Below, in pieces: positions 8,856-17,427 of a stretch of 64,000 bases of DNA. The notes under the pieces are model-generated. The model was not told the origin of the DNA and searched no databases. It saw only the letters and a program-made list of their open reading frames with translations. The position numbers were made by a program, and so were the translations under genes. Numbering within the stretch: position 1 is the stretch's first letter; each line of letters starts with the position of its first letter. This DNA comes from Clostridium homopropionicum DSM 5847 (lineage in GTDB: Bacteria; Bacillota; Clostridia; Clostridiales; Clostridiaceae): positions 62,001-126,000 of the forward strand of contig NZ_LHUR01000027.1 in the NCBI RefSeq assembly GCF_001263795.1, in the 5' to 3' direction.

Positions 8856-9857
8856 CTAATTTTCTATTGCAACAGCATGAGCAATGCAAGGTATACTTTC
8901 CTTTTGCTGGTACGATAAAGGAGATAGTAACGCTCCTGTTGCTATTACTAAAATTTTATTAAACTCTCTATTACTTATTTTCTTTAAAAGATGTCCATAA
9001 GTAACTGTGGCACAACACCCACATCCGCTAGCTCCAGCTATTATAGGCTGTTCTTCACTATATATTAGTAAGCCACAATCCGCAAATTTCTCTTCTGGTA
9101 TTTTTATCTCGTGATCTATTAGTAAATCTCCTGCAATTCTATGACCAACAGCACCAAGATCTCCTGTAATTACTAAATCATAATAATTAATATCTCGTTT
9201 GAAATCTCTAAAATGAGCCTCTATTGTATCTACGGCAGCTGGGGCCATGGCACTCCCCATATTAAAAGGATCTGTAAGCCCCATATCTACAACCTTACCT
9301 ATTGTGGCCCCAGTTACTTTAGGGCCATTTCCTGTTTTTGCTATAAGAGCAGCACCTGCCCCCGTTACAGTCCACTGTGCTGTAGGAGGCTTTTGCCCAC
9401 CATACTCTGTTGGATATCTAAATTGTTTTTCAACAGATGCATTATGACTTGCTGCGCCAGCAAGTACATAGTTAGCATTTGAACTATCAACTAATTGTGC
9501 CGCCACTGCTAGACCTTCCATAGCACTAGAACAGGCTCCAAAAACACCTAGATAAGGTATACTTAATGTTCTAGCTGCAAAACTACTGGTTATAATTTGA
9601 TTCATTAAATCACCACTTAAGAAGAAACTAATATCTTCCTTCTTAAGATTAGACTTCTCAATTGCCTTACTACACGCTTGTTCTAATAGTACTTTTTCTG
9701 CCTTTTCAAAGCTATCCTGACCAAGCCAGATATCCTCATTTATTATATCAAAATCATTACTTAACGGACCCTTACCTTCAAAAGGACCTACTGCCGTTGC
9801 TGATGAAATTATTACCGGTTTTGAATTGAACATCCATGATTGTTTACCTTGAAACAT
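8856..9857 (-). CDS. spoVAD: Stage V sporulation protein AD
   Basis: A 333-residue thiolase-fold protein that binds dipicolinic acid at the spore inner membrane. The start resembles other SpoVAD proteins (GKQSWMFNSKPVIISSATAV), with GVFGACSSAMEGL at the thiolase-like nucleophile position and ASGCGCCATVTYGHLLKK near the C-terminus. Its stop to start spacing with spoVAC is zero, so the two are probably translationally coupled. Length is normal for the family. Confidence 0.95.
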   Translation of the reverse strand: MFQGKQSWMFNSKPVIISSATAVGPFEGKGPLSNDFDIINEDIWLGQDSFEKAEKVLLEQACSKAIEKSNLKKEDISFFLSGDLMNQIITSSFAARTLSIPYLGVFGACSSAMEGLAVAAQLVDSSNANYVLAGAASHNASVEKQFRYPTEYGGQKPPTAQWTVTGAGAALIAKTGNGPKVTGATIGKVVDMGLTDPFNMGSAMAPAAVDTIEAHFRDFKRDINYYDLVITGDLGAVGHRIAGDLLIDHEIKIPEEKFADCGLLIYSEEQPIIAGASGCGCCATVTYGHLLKKISNREFNKILVIATGALLSPLSYQQKESIPCIAHAVAIEN

Positions 9858-10337
9858 TTACATACCCCCTAACCATTCAATAGTAAGTTTTACAATTGCA
9901 ACAACAAAAGCTGAAAAAACTCCGTATGTAATGACTGAACCTGATAATTTAAACATGTTTCCACCTGTTCCTAGTACATAGCCTTCGCTCTTGTGTTCAA
10001 TCGCCGCAGAAGCCATAGTATTTGCAAATCCTGTTACAGGAATTGCAGTTCCTGCACCGGCCCATTGTGCAATATGATCGTAAACACCAAAGCCTGTTAG
10101 TAATATAGAAATTATTATTAATGTTGCCGCAGTAGGATCCCCTGCATTCTTTTCGTTAAAGCCAAAATATGTAATATAAAAAACCTGAATTAACTGTCCT
10201 AAAACACATATTAAGCCACCAACCAAAAAAGCCCTAATGCAATTCTTTACAACTGGCCTTTTAGGTTCTCTCACTTTTGCAAAATCCTGATAATCTTTCT
10301 GCTGAGGGGTTAACTTTTTTTCTTTTATCTTTGACAT
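9858..10337 (-). CDS. spoVAC: Stage V sporulation protein AC
   Basis: A 159-residue integral membrane protein. A basic N-terminus is followed by membrane segments and QWAGAGTAIPVTGFANTMAS, the SpoVAC/AEb signature. SpoVAC is thought to be the mechanosensitive channel subunit for Ca-DPA. GGAGG precedes the ATG. It opens the C-D-Eb set and probably has a forespore promoter in the 390 bp upstream, though I could not pin one down. Confidence 0.93.
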   Translation of the reverse strand: MSKIKEKKLTPQQKDYQDFAKVREPKRPVVKNCIRAFLVGGLICVLGQLIQVFYITYFGFNEKNAGDPTAATLIIISILLTGFGVYDHIAQWAGAGTAIPVTGFANTMASAAIEHKSEGYVLGTGGNMFKLSGSVITYGVFSAFVVAIVKLTIEWLGGM

Positions 10338-10466
10338 ACGAATACCTCCAATTACCTTTAATTAACGCTTATCCTTACTTTCCCACATTACTATATTTTT
10401 TATTCTTATTTATAAATTTAAAAAACTGATAAAAAATTATAGCTTTCATCTAGGTTTCTGATTTAA

Positions 10467-10604
10467 CTAGAATTGAATTATTTTGGATATAGATCTATTC
10501 TTTTTTAAGCTATATGAAATAGATAAAGTTAAAACTCCAAACAAAAATAATCCTATGATATGTAGCCTTGTTGATTGCCCTTGAAAATAGATCCTACTTA
10601 GACT
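10467..10604 (-). pseudogene. Possible remnant of a membrane protein C-terminus
   Basis: In the 390 bp gap upstream of spoVAC, an open minus-strand stretch of about 46 codons contains HIIGLFLFGVLTLSISYSLK and ends KIIQF-stop. A single hydrophobic span followed by a basic tail resembles the end of a transporter subunit. There is no start codon and a stop lies directly upstream. It could be a relic of a gene lost from the spoVA cluster, or chance. Confidence 0.3.
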
Positions 10605-10616
10605 CTAAAAAATTAT

Positions 10617-10658
10617 AATATAATAAAAAGCTGAAATTTAATTTCAGCTTTTTATTAT
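10617..10658. terminator. Bidirectional hairpin terminator
   Basis: A long, almost perfect palindrome, with AAAAAGCTGAAAT pairing with ATTTCAGCTTTTT and extended by AT pairs. It lies after the second DUF1657 gene and separates the DUF1657-DUF421 unit from spoVAC-D-Eb. Confidence 0.8.
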
Positions 10659-10728
10659 ATTATAAGAAATATATCTTTATCTTTTTTAACCTATTCAATT
10701 AATTATGTTTTAATCGAATATATTATAA

Positions 10729-10935
10729 CTAATGTTCTTTATATTGTGGCTCTTGTTGTTCGATATATTGTTGTCTTTGTTGTAAGCTTTGTAACGCTGA
10801 GTCAAGTTGTTGTGCTATTTGTTCGAACTCTTGTTTTGCTTGTTTATCTTGAGTTCCTAAAGCAAAAGTTTTCATTGTAGCAGCTGCACTTTGAACTCCA
10901 GCGATAGCTTGTTGCATTTGAGTTCCTACTGTCAT
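10729..10935 (-). CDS. DUF1657 small protein
   Basis: A 68-residue protein beginning MTVGTQMQQAIAGVQSAAAT and ending EPQYKEH, both hallmarks of the DUF1657 family found in spoVA-2mob operons. Gln-rich helices suggest a small helical bundle. I start it at the ATG at 10935, which follows GGGGGTGAG; an upstream in-frame ATG overlaps that site. Its function is unknown, but its genes co-occur with spoVA and DUF421. Confidence 0.9.
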   Translation of the reverse strand: MTVGTQMQQAIAGVQSAAATMKTFALGTQDKQAKQEFEQIAQQLDSALQSLQQRQQYIEQQEPQYKEH

Positions 10936-10983
10936 GTTCTCACCCCCTTTCAATGCTAAGTAGCTTCAAATACGATTAGTATT

Positions 10984-11844
10984 TTATCGCAATAAGTAAG
11001 GTTCTAATTTTTCTATAATTTTCATTAATTTATCTGCATCTTTTTCAAACATAGCTTTTGCTTTTTTATCTTTAGTCTCTAATGAAAAAGACATAAAATC
11101 TGCCTGGCATTTTTGAAGGTTAGCATAAAGTAATTCTTTCACTTTAGGCACCTGAACCTGAACTGAATCGTCAAAAAGATCAACATATAAATCGCCCGAA
11201 GAATCAATCTGTCCTATAAAAACATTTTCTAGAATAACCTCTAATTTCTCTAATTCAGTGTTCAACCATTCTCTATTTAGCCCTCTGCTTGTTAATCCTT
11301 CGTCCATTATATTGCCATCAAGTATCACAATTTGTGGTTCTGAAGATGGATTGACTTTCTTTTGCAGATCATATGCTGTAACTGGCTTTTTTTCAGCTCT
11401 TAATAATACATTTATGTCACCTGTTGATTCCATAACTGCGAATTCAACATCAGCTAGATTAAATACACTTTTAAATCGGAGTTCTCTTAAAAGCTCTTCA
11501 CCGGTCAACCTTTCCTTTAGTAAGTTTTCTTCCATCACCTTGCCATCTTTAATAAGAATGGTTTCTTTTCCATTTATTAAATCATGAAATTTCTTACTTT
11601 TGATAGCTAAATAATCTATCGCTATGGTAAATAGAGTCCATACCCCAAGAGCGATAACTCCAAAGACCAGGTTTGTAATTATGCCTGCTGAAATTAAAGC
11701 AGCAATAATAGCTATCACAATATAAGTAACAAATTTAAAAGCTGCTGCTTTTAATGGATTTGATTTACCTAGTAACCTAACTAGAAATAGTGTTAAAAAA
11801 AATATAATAGATGCTCTTATTATCATTGTAATTCCATTAACCAT
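10984..11844 (-). CDS. DUF421 membrane protein (YetF family)
   Basis: A 286-residue protein with about three N-terminal membrane spans (residues ~7-85), then two cytoplasmic YetF-type modules (LRFKSVFNLADVEFAVMEST and later DEGLTSRGLNREWL). It ends in a four-helix-like tail related to the DUF1657 proteins (LQKCQADFMSFSLETKDKKAKA). YetF-type proteins are part of the spoVA-2mob cluster linked to spore heat resistance. It is flanked by two DUF1657 genes in one operon. The DUF1657-like tail fused to DUF421 is noteworthy. Confidence 0.88.
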   Translation of the reverse strand: MVNGITMIIRASIIFFLTLFLVRLLGKSNPLKAAAFKFVTYIVIAIIAALISAGIITNLVFGVIALGVWTLFTIAIDYLAIKSKKFHDLINGKETILIKDGKVMEENLLKERLTGEELLRELRFKSVFNLADVEFAVMESTGDINVLLRAEKKPVTAYDLQKKVNPSSEPQIVILDGNIMDEGLTSRGLNREWLNTELEKLEVILENVFIGQIDSSGDLYVDLFDDSVQVQVPKVKELLYANLQKCQADFMSFSLETKDKKAKAMFEKDADKLMKIIEKLEPYLLR

Positions 11845-11859
11845 AATATTCCTCGCTTA

Positions 11860-12063
11860 CTAACCCTTATATTGTGGTTCCTCGTATTCTAGTTTTTTCA
11901 TTCTTGAATCTAAATCTTTGATAATTGCCTCAGCAGTTTCCAATGCCTCATTATAAACTTCTCTTTCTTCTTCATTTTGGGTTTGTACAGAATAAATTCT
12001 TAGAATACTTTCAGCTCCTTTTAAACTAGCTAATGTTTGCTTTACTTTTGAACCGACTGTCAT
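11860..12063 (-). CDS. DUF1657 small protein (second copy)
   Basis: A 67-residue paralogue of the gene at 10729: MTVGSKVKQTLASLKGAESI at the start and EYEEPQYKG at the end. The start at 12063 follows AGGAGATG; a longer frame to 12090 overlaps that site. It leads the DUF1657-DUF421-DUF1657 unit. Confidence 0.9.
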   Translation of the reverse strand: MTVGSKVKQTLASLKGAESILRIYSVQTQNEEEREVYNEALETAEAIIKDLDSRMKKLEYEEPQYKG

Positions 12064-12122
12064 TAAAATCATCTCCTGTTTAAGTATCACAAAACTTATT
12101 ATTACACTAAAACTAAAAAATA

Positions 12123-12560
12123 TTACTTTTTATTTATAAAAACTACTTTGTTCGACCTAAGTGGTTCAAAAGTATGATTAATACAATCTCCACATTTGGA
12201 TTCATTAATAGGACTATCAATTGGTAGAGGCATATCAGTTATTATTGAAGAAAGCCTAATTGCAGAACCATATTGAGGCGTTATCAAAAGAGCACTTTTC
12301 CCAATCCACCCCAATCCTGCACGTGTTGCCACTGTTTTGTGTGGCAAAGATGTAGTTAAGTTATCATCACTTGTCACAAATGTGGTAGTTTGTCCAATAG
12401 CATTAAATCCTTTAGCTTCAATATATTTTACACATGACATAACAATGCTATCTAGTTTCTCATTTATTCGATTATATTCTCTAAAATATTCCTCAGTGGG
12501 ACCGTTATTTATTCTTTCTATAATCTCAGGCTGCATTCTAATGGCAATTGCAATTTTGAA
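12123..12560 (-). pseudogene. Truncated 4Fe-4S / epoxyqueuosine reductase-like gene
   Basis: The frame KIAIAIRMQPEIIERIN... followed by HKTVATRAGLGWIGKSALLI matches QueG-like 4Fe-4S double-cluster proteins from about the first quarter onward. The N-terminus is missing (a stop lies just upstream of the first matching residue). At the C-terminus the ferredoxin motif is broken: CGDC is followed by INHTFEPL instead of further cysteines, then a stop. Both ends are lost, so it is a decayed gene. Confidence 0.7.
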
Positions 12561-12789
12561 TTATATCTTTAGAATTAATTATTATCTCATCCTCATCAAC
12601 CACTTCAAATATAATCTTGCCCTGGTATCCTTTTAAATATTTTTGAAAAATTAGCTTAAAGTCCAGCTCCCCTTCTCCTATTGGAAGGTGCTCATGCTTT
12701 ACACTAAAGTGCTTATCTGATATATGCAAGCACTTAGGATACTTGACTTGTATAATTATTAAACCATCGTATACTTCTTCCATACTCAA
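12538..12789 (-). pseudogene. C-terminal fragment of a sugar phosphate isomerase/epimerase
   Basis: The frame contains CLHISDKHFSVKHEHLPIGE and GKIIFEVVDEDEIIIN, typical of the last strands of xylose isomerase-like TIM barrel proteins (metal-binding His and the HEHLPIGEG signature). Only about 80 residues remain of an expected 250. It overlaps the QueG-like remnant at the deletion junction. Confidence 0.65.
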
Positions 12790-12798
12790 CCATGATAT

Positions 12799-13578
12799 TT
12801 ATATCCTCTTTGATTTTGCTGTAAAAAAGAATCTTGGGAATCTAAAGATAATAGTCCCATTTTCTTGAACAGGATATTCTTTTCCAACTCTATCAAAAAT
12901 ATCTTGTTCAAAGACTATCTTATCTTCATTTGATAAAGCATTTAAATATGGTCTTAATCCTGTACCCCGATACCATTCCATAATATCCTTATGTGAAGCT
13001 AACTTGTGATAATATATAGTTTCCCATATAGAAAATTCTGATGAAATTTCTGAAAGCAAATCATAATATTCACTTTGTATAAGGTTGTAAAAAATTCTAT
13101 GATTAATAAATTTTGATTTCCACTTATCATTAGTTGAAACTTCTCCAATGATTTTATGAATTGGTTCGTTATAATTCATTGGTGTTTGCACTGCTAATAT
13201 TCCCCCTGCTTTAAGTAACCCAATCATATTTTTCAACAGTTGATTGTGATTAGGTATCCATTGAATACAAGCATTTGAAAAAACTACATCAAAATCATTA
13301 TCAAGCATTGATAAATCTTTACCTGCATCACAAATCTTAAAATCAAGATTTGGAGAATTCCTCTTAGCTGTTTCAATCATATTTAGAGAATTATCAACTC
13401 CAAGAATGTAAGCATTAGGAAACCTATTTGCTAAAACCTGAGTACTATTTCCTGGACCACATCCAATATCTATAATCTTTTTAGGATCGTCCATATAAAT
13501 ACGATTAACTAAATCTATTGCTGGCTGTGTCCGCTCATTTCCAAACATTAGGTACTGCACTGAATTCCAATCTCCCAT
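12799..13578 (-). CDS. tam: Trans-aconitate 2-methyltransferase-like SAM methyltransferase
   Basis: A 259-residue class I methyltransferase. The SAM site is plain: IIDIGCGPGNSTQVLANRFP (~36-55), acidic loop GVDNSLNMI, and DVVFSNACIQWIPNH. The opening DWNSVQYLMFGNERTQPAIDL and the Trp-rich C-terminus match Tam proteins, which methylate trans-aconitate to relieve aconitase inhibition. GGAGG precedes the ATG. The gene is intact, unlike its two downstream neighbours. The family is firm; the exact substrate is inferred. Confidence 0.8.
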   Translation of the reverse strand: MGDWNSVQYLMFGNERTQPAIDLVNRIYMDDPKKIIDIGCGPGNSTQVLANRFPNAYILGVDNSLNMIETAKRNSPNLDFKICDAGKDLSMLDNDFDVVFSNACIQWIPNHNQLLKNMIGLLKAGGILAVQTPMNYNEPIHKIIGEVSTNDKWKSKFINHRIFYNLIQSEYYDLLSEISSEFSIWETIYYHKLASHKDIMEWYRGTGLRPYLNALSNEDKIVFEQDIFDRVGKEYPVQENGTIIFRFPRFFFTAKSKRI

Positions 13579-13776
13579 AATATTTCCTCCTAAATAAATG
13601 AATTTTAATCAACTCTAAAATAGTATTTTTATATAAGCAAATTAGCATTTAACCTATATATAGATTATAAACCATATTATTACATATATCCACATCAGAA
13701 GCTTCCTTTACTTACGTCGAAGCAATATTTTGGTATTTCATGAGTTTTTACATTATAATTCTTGATAGAAAAGTAA

Positions 13777-13808
13777 AACTTCCTAAGAATCACAATTCTT
13801 AAGAAGTT
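13777..13808. terminator. Hairpin terminator after the Tad/DUF192 operon
   Basis: AACTTCCTAAGAAT pairs with ATTCTTAAGAAGTT across a CACA loop, with T-rich flanks on both strands. It lies just downstream of the DUF192 gene on the minus strand. Confidence 0.75.
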
Positions 13809-13832
13809 TTTTAAGTGGGCATATTATTTATT

Positions 13833-14162
13833 TTAAACTACTGTTATTTTGTCTCCCTCACTGATATTTTTAAACATTCCCCCTTTACCCTCTATGACCA
13901 TCACAGCCTCTTTTACAGGCATTATTATCTTTCCTGGGCAAAGACAATCAATTTTTTTGCATACTTCCATATTTTCATTGATAAATAACACATCAATGGG
14001 AAATTTCATAAAAAATGTGTGTATGCTGTTACAAGGCTTAAATAATATAGATTCATAATGAGGTTCTTTTTGAAGCATATACCCTAAAAATCTTTTCATA
14101 AAGCTATCTGCTATAAATATTTCACCTATAACCGCTGATTTACATAATAGATTTTTTATCAT
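13833..14162 (-). CDS. DUF192 family protein
   Basis: A 109-residue protein with the DUF192 signature: SFMKRFLGYMLQKE, SIHTFFMKFPIDVLFIN and VIEGKGG. The ATG at 14162 follows AGGTGA; a longer frame to 14189 would overlap tadC. It sits 13 bp after tadC, so it is co-transcribed with the pilus genes. Family function is unknown. Confidence 0.88.
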   Translation of the reverse strand: MIKNLLCKSAVIGEIFIADSFMKRFLGYMLQKEPHYESILFKPCNSIHTFFMKFPIDVLFINENMEVCKKIDCLCPGKIIMPVKEAVMVIEGKGGMFKNISEGDKITVV

Positions 14163-14175
14163 TAAATCACCTACT

Positions 14176-15096
14176 CTATTGTTTGCCAAAAATATCTATC
14201 ATTCTAATAACTGCTGGTCCTAGAATAATTACAAAAATAGATGGAAATATGAAAAGTACTAATGGAAACAACATCTTAATAGGAGCTTTCATAGCTTTTT
14301 CTCTAGAAGCTTGTTTTCTCTGTTCTCTAAGGTTTGCAGACTCTATTCTGAGAACTCTACTTAAGCTTACACCTAATTCATCTGCTTGAATTAAAGAAGT
14401 AACAAACATGGAAAGTTCTTTTACATCGCAGCGATCACTCATATTTTTAAGGGCTACCTTACGTTCTATTCCCATCCTAATTTCTTTTAAACTTTTGGAA
14501 AATTCATCGCAAATTTCACCGTTTATGTTATTTATAACTCTAGCAATTGCTCCATCGAAGGATAAGCCTGCTTCAACACTGACAGTAATTAAATCTAAAG
14601 TGTAAGGTAAATTCTTTAGAATTTTCTTTTTTCTATCTTCAATTCTCCTTGATAAATAAAAGCTGAAAAAATAATTTACGGCTACAGCTACAATTAAGAC
14701 AATAGTTATTGTCTTAAAACCATCCTTAGAAACTGCAAAAGATAATAATCCAACTATTGCTGAAGAAACTAAAACCATCATGCTCTTATAAAATAGCCAT
14801 TTACCTATAGTAGTATTTTTTAAAACTCCTGCCTTTTCCAACTTCTTGCTGAGCATTTCAAGCTTATGCTTTGGAGTTATTTTCAGTATAGTTTTACTAA
14901 AGCCTTGATAGAAAGGCTTTAAGATTCTTTCAGCAAAAGATTTGTTTTCTTCTTTTTCTTTATCTGCAGTATTTAGTTCATTAAGCTGACTAAGCCTATT
15001 TTTAATTTCCATTTTGTCTCTACTTAAAAAGGCTAAAATACCATATAGAAGAAAGAATATTGATAAAAAAAATATAAAGATTATAACATAAAGCAT
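14176..15096 (-). CDS. tadC: Tad pilus inner-membrane platform protein TadC
   Basis: A 306-residue type II secretion F-domain protein. One N-terminal span, then membrane spans near residues 105-150, a cytoplasmic F domain (LPYTLDLITVSVEAGLSFDGA) and a C-terminal span. With TadB it forms the membrane platform on which the TadA ATPase acts. It lies 15 bp after tadB. Confidence 0.9.
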   Translation of the reverse strand: MLYVIIFIFFLSIFFLLYGILAFLSRDKMEIKNRLSQLNELNTADKEKEENKSFAERILKPFYQGFSKTILKITPKHKLEMLSKKLEKAGVLKNTTIGKWLFYKSMMVLVSSAIVGLLSFAVSKDGFKTITIVLIVAVAVNYFFSFYLSRRIEDRKKKILKNLPYTLDLITVSVEAGLSFDGAIARVINNINGEICDEFSKSLKEIRMGIERKVALKNMSDRCDVKELSMFVTSLIQADELGVSLSRVLRIESANLREQRKQASREKAMKAPIKMLFPLVLFIFPSIFVIILGPAVIRMIDIFGKQ

Positions 15097-15111
15097 GCTC
15101 TCACCTTCCCT

Positions 15112-16074
15112 CTACATATCTATATGTGTTATTTTTCTTATCATTAATAATCCAAAAAACTCACTGACTACGGCACCTACCATCAAAGATATGCCTATTG
15201 AAGTTGTGAACAAAAGCATCATATATTCTTTGTTAAAAAGATAGATTGTTAAACCTAAGAAAACCGGTATAAGTGTTAAAATAATACCTGATAGCCTTCC
15301 TTGTGCAGTTAAAGTTTTAAGTTCATTTTTTAGTTTCTGTCTCTCCCTTATGGTTTCAGATATATTATCTAATATTTCAGATAAGTTTCCCCCTATATCC
15401 TTTTGTATTAAAATGGCATTCATCATTAGATTTAAATCCTGTGAATCCATTCTAGAAAGTAAATTTTTTAAAGCGTCCTCCTCGGATATACCAAAACTCA
15501 TCTCCTTAAGGAGTTTCTTAAATTCTTTTGAAAATGGATCACTGGTTTCTTCCGCAACTACAGCTACAGCCTGGAGAAAAGAATAACCTGCCTTTAGAGA
15601 ATTAGATATTATGGTTATACCTTCATTTAGCTGACTATCAAATAATTTAATTCTATCTTTCTTTTTCTTTTTTATTATAAATCTTGGCACGTTCCATATT
15701 GCAATAAATACAAGGATAATAATAAAATAATCCTTAAATACTGCAAATGCCAAAAATGCAAAAGCTGAAGAAGAAAGTATCTTTATAACCAAAAGCTCCT
15801 CTACTGTAACAGGTAAATCTGCCTTCATAAGCTCAATCTCCAGCTTTTTATTTTTCTTTTTATTTAATCTAGAGGTAGGAACTAAAGTTGATAAGATCTT
15901 AAATACACTTACTTTACTTTTATTACTATTTTTATAATGTTCACTAAAGGCATAATCCTCATCAAAGTATTTAAGCTTATCAATAGGTTTTTCCTTGTTA
16001 AATACAAAAAGTAATATAGCGCTAATTAGACACCAGGTTAGTAAAAAAATCAGTATTGCTAAAAGATATACCAT
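15112..16074 (-). CDS. tadB: Tad pilus inner-membrane platform protein TadB
   Basis: A 320-residue paralogue of TadC. An N-terminal span (LLAILIFLLTWCLISAILLF), two mid-protein spans near 110-140, the F domain (NEGITIISNSLKAGYSFLQA) and a C-terminal span pair. Gene order TadA-TadB-TadC with spacings of ~13-15 bp is the standard tad arrangement. Confidence 0.9.
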   Translation of the reverse strand: MVYLLAILIFLLTWCLISAILLFVFNKEKPIDKLKYFDEDYAFSEHYKNSNKSKVSVFKILSTLVPTSRLNKKKNKKLEIELMKADLPVTVEELLVIKILSSSAFAFLAFAVFKDYFIIILVFIAIWNVPRFIIKKKKKDRIKLFDSQLNEGITIISNSLKAGYSFLQAVAVVAEETSDPFSKEFKKLLKEMSFGISEEDALKNLLSRMDSQDLNLMMNAILIQKDIGGNLSEILDNISETIRERQKLKNELKTLTAQGRLSGIILTLIPVFLGLTIYLFNKEYMMLLFTTSIGISLMVGAVVSEFFGLLMIRKITHIDM

Positions 16075-16087
16075 AAGCTACCACCTC

Positions 16088-17416
16088 CTACCTCATAATA
16101 TCTATTGGTATGTTTATTCCCTTTTCTTTTAGCTTCTGTACAAACTTTGGTACTACACCTGTAAAAATAAATTCTCCTTTTACCTTACCTCTGTTATCAG
16201 TTCCCCTTTGCTCAAACTTAAATATATCTTGGAGGATAATTACATCTCCTTCCATACCTTGAACTTCAGTTATATAAGTTATTTTTCTACTCCCATCCAT
16301 AAGTCTTGATTGTTGAATTATAATATCGATAGCTGAAGCTACCTGGTCCCTGATTGCCTTAACAGGAAGATTCATTCCCGACATTAGTACCATGGTTTCA
16401 ATTCTTGATAGCATATCTCTTGGGGAATTGGCGTGACCTGTTGTTAAAGAACCATCATGACCAGTATTCATAGCTTGAAGCATGTCCAAAGCTTCTCCCG
16501 AACGAACTTCTCCTACAATAATTCTATCTGGACGCATTCTTAGACTGTTTTTAACTAGGTCTCTAATCGTAACTTCTCCTTTACCTTCTACATTTGTTGG
16601 TCTTGTTTCCAGTCTTACTACATGCTCTTGTGAAAGCTGAAGCTCTGCTGAATCTTCAATAGTTACTATCCTTTCATCTTCAGGTATAAATGAAGAAAGT
16701 ACATTTAATGTAGTTGTTTTACCACTTCCTGTACCACCTGAAACAAATATATTGAGCCTTCCTTGTACACAGTACTTTAACAGTTCTCCCATTTTAGGGG
16801 ACAAGGTACCAAAACTAATTAAATCTTCTATTTTGAAAGGATCCTCTGCAAATTTTCTTATGGTTATAGAAGGACCGTCAATTGCAAGTGGAGGTATAAT
16901 TGCATTAACTCTTGAGCCATTAGGAAGTCTTGCATCTACCATTGGTGAGCTTTCATCTATTCTTCTTCCAATTGGAGCTACTATTTTCTTAATAACATGC
17001 AGCACATGACTGTCATTTTTAAACTTGGCATCAGTAAGCACAAGCTTTCCGCCTTTTTCAATATACACATGGTCGGGACCATTAACCATAATTTCTGTAA
17101 CCTTGCTGTCTGCAAGAAGACCTGTAATTGGACCAAAACCTATACTCTCATCAATTAGCTCTTCTTTTATTTTCTTCTTTTGATTGCTTGTCAAATTTAA
17201 TGATTCTTTTTCAATATGCTTTGTAACTATATAATCAATTTTTTTCTTTATGTCTTCATTGTTTTCTGAAATCTCATTAAAATCTATATCCAATTCCTCA
17301 ATAATCCTGTTTTGAATTCTTGCTTTTAATTCATAGTAAGGATCTACTTTTTTTTCATTTTGATTATTAGCTTTCTTATCTACATTTGCTTCTTCTAATC
17401 GTCTTATAAGAGACAT
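16088..17416 (-). CDS. cpaF: Tad pilus assembly ATPase (TadA/CpaF)
   Basis: A 442-residue hexameric secretion ATPase. Walker [10 protein letters not shown] lies at residues 227-235, followed by [13 protein letters not shown] (Asp/Glu boxes), [18 protein letters not shown] (Walker B) and [13 protein letters not shown] (His box). It powers extension and probably retraction of the Flp pilus. It lies 11 bp after cpaE. Confidence 0.95.
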   Translation of the reverse strand: MSLIRRLEEANVDKKANNQNEKKVDPYYELKARIQNRIIEELDIDFNEISENNEDIKKKIDYIVTKHIEKESLNLTSNQKKKIKEELIDESIGFGPITGLLADSKVTEIMVNGPDHVYIEKGGKLVLTDAKFKNDSHVLHVIKKIVAPIGRRIDESSPMVDARLPNGSRVNAIIPPLAIDGPSITIRKFAEDPFKIEDLISFGTLSPKMGELLKYCVQGRLNIFVSGGTGSGKTTTLNVLSSFIPEDERIVTIEDSAELQLSQEHVVRLETRPTNVEGKGEVTIRDLVKNSLRMRPDRIIVGEVRSGEALDMLQAMNTGHDGSLTTGHANSPRDMLSRIETMVLMSGMNLPVKAIRDQVASAIDIIIQQSRLMDGSRKITYITEVQGMEGDVIILQDIFKFEQRGTDNRGKVKGEFIFTGVVPKFVQKLKEKGINIPIDIMR

Positions 17417-17427
17417 ACTACTCCCCC

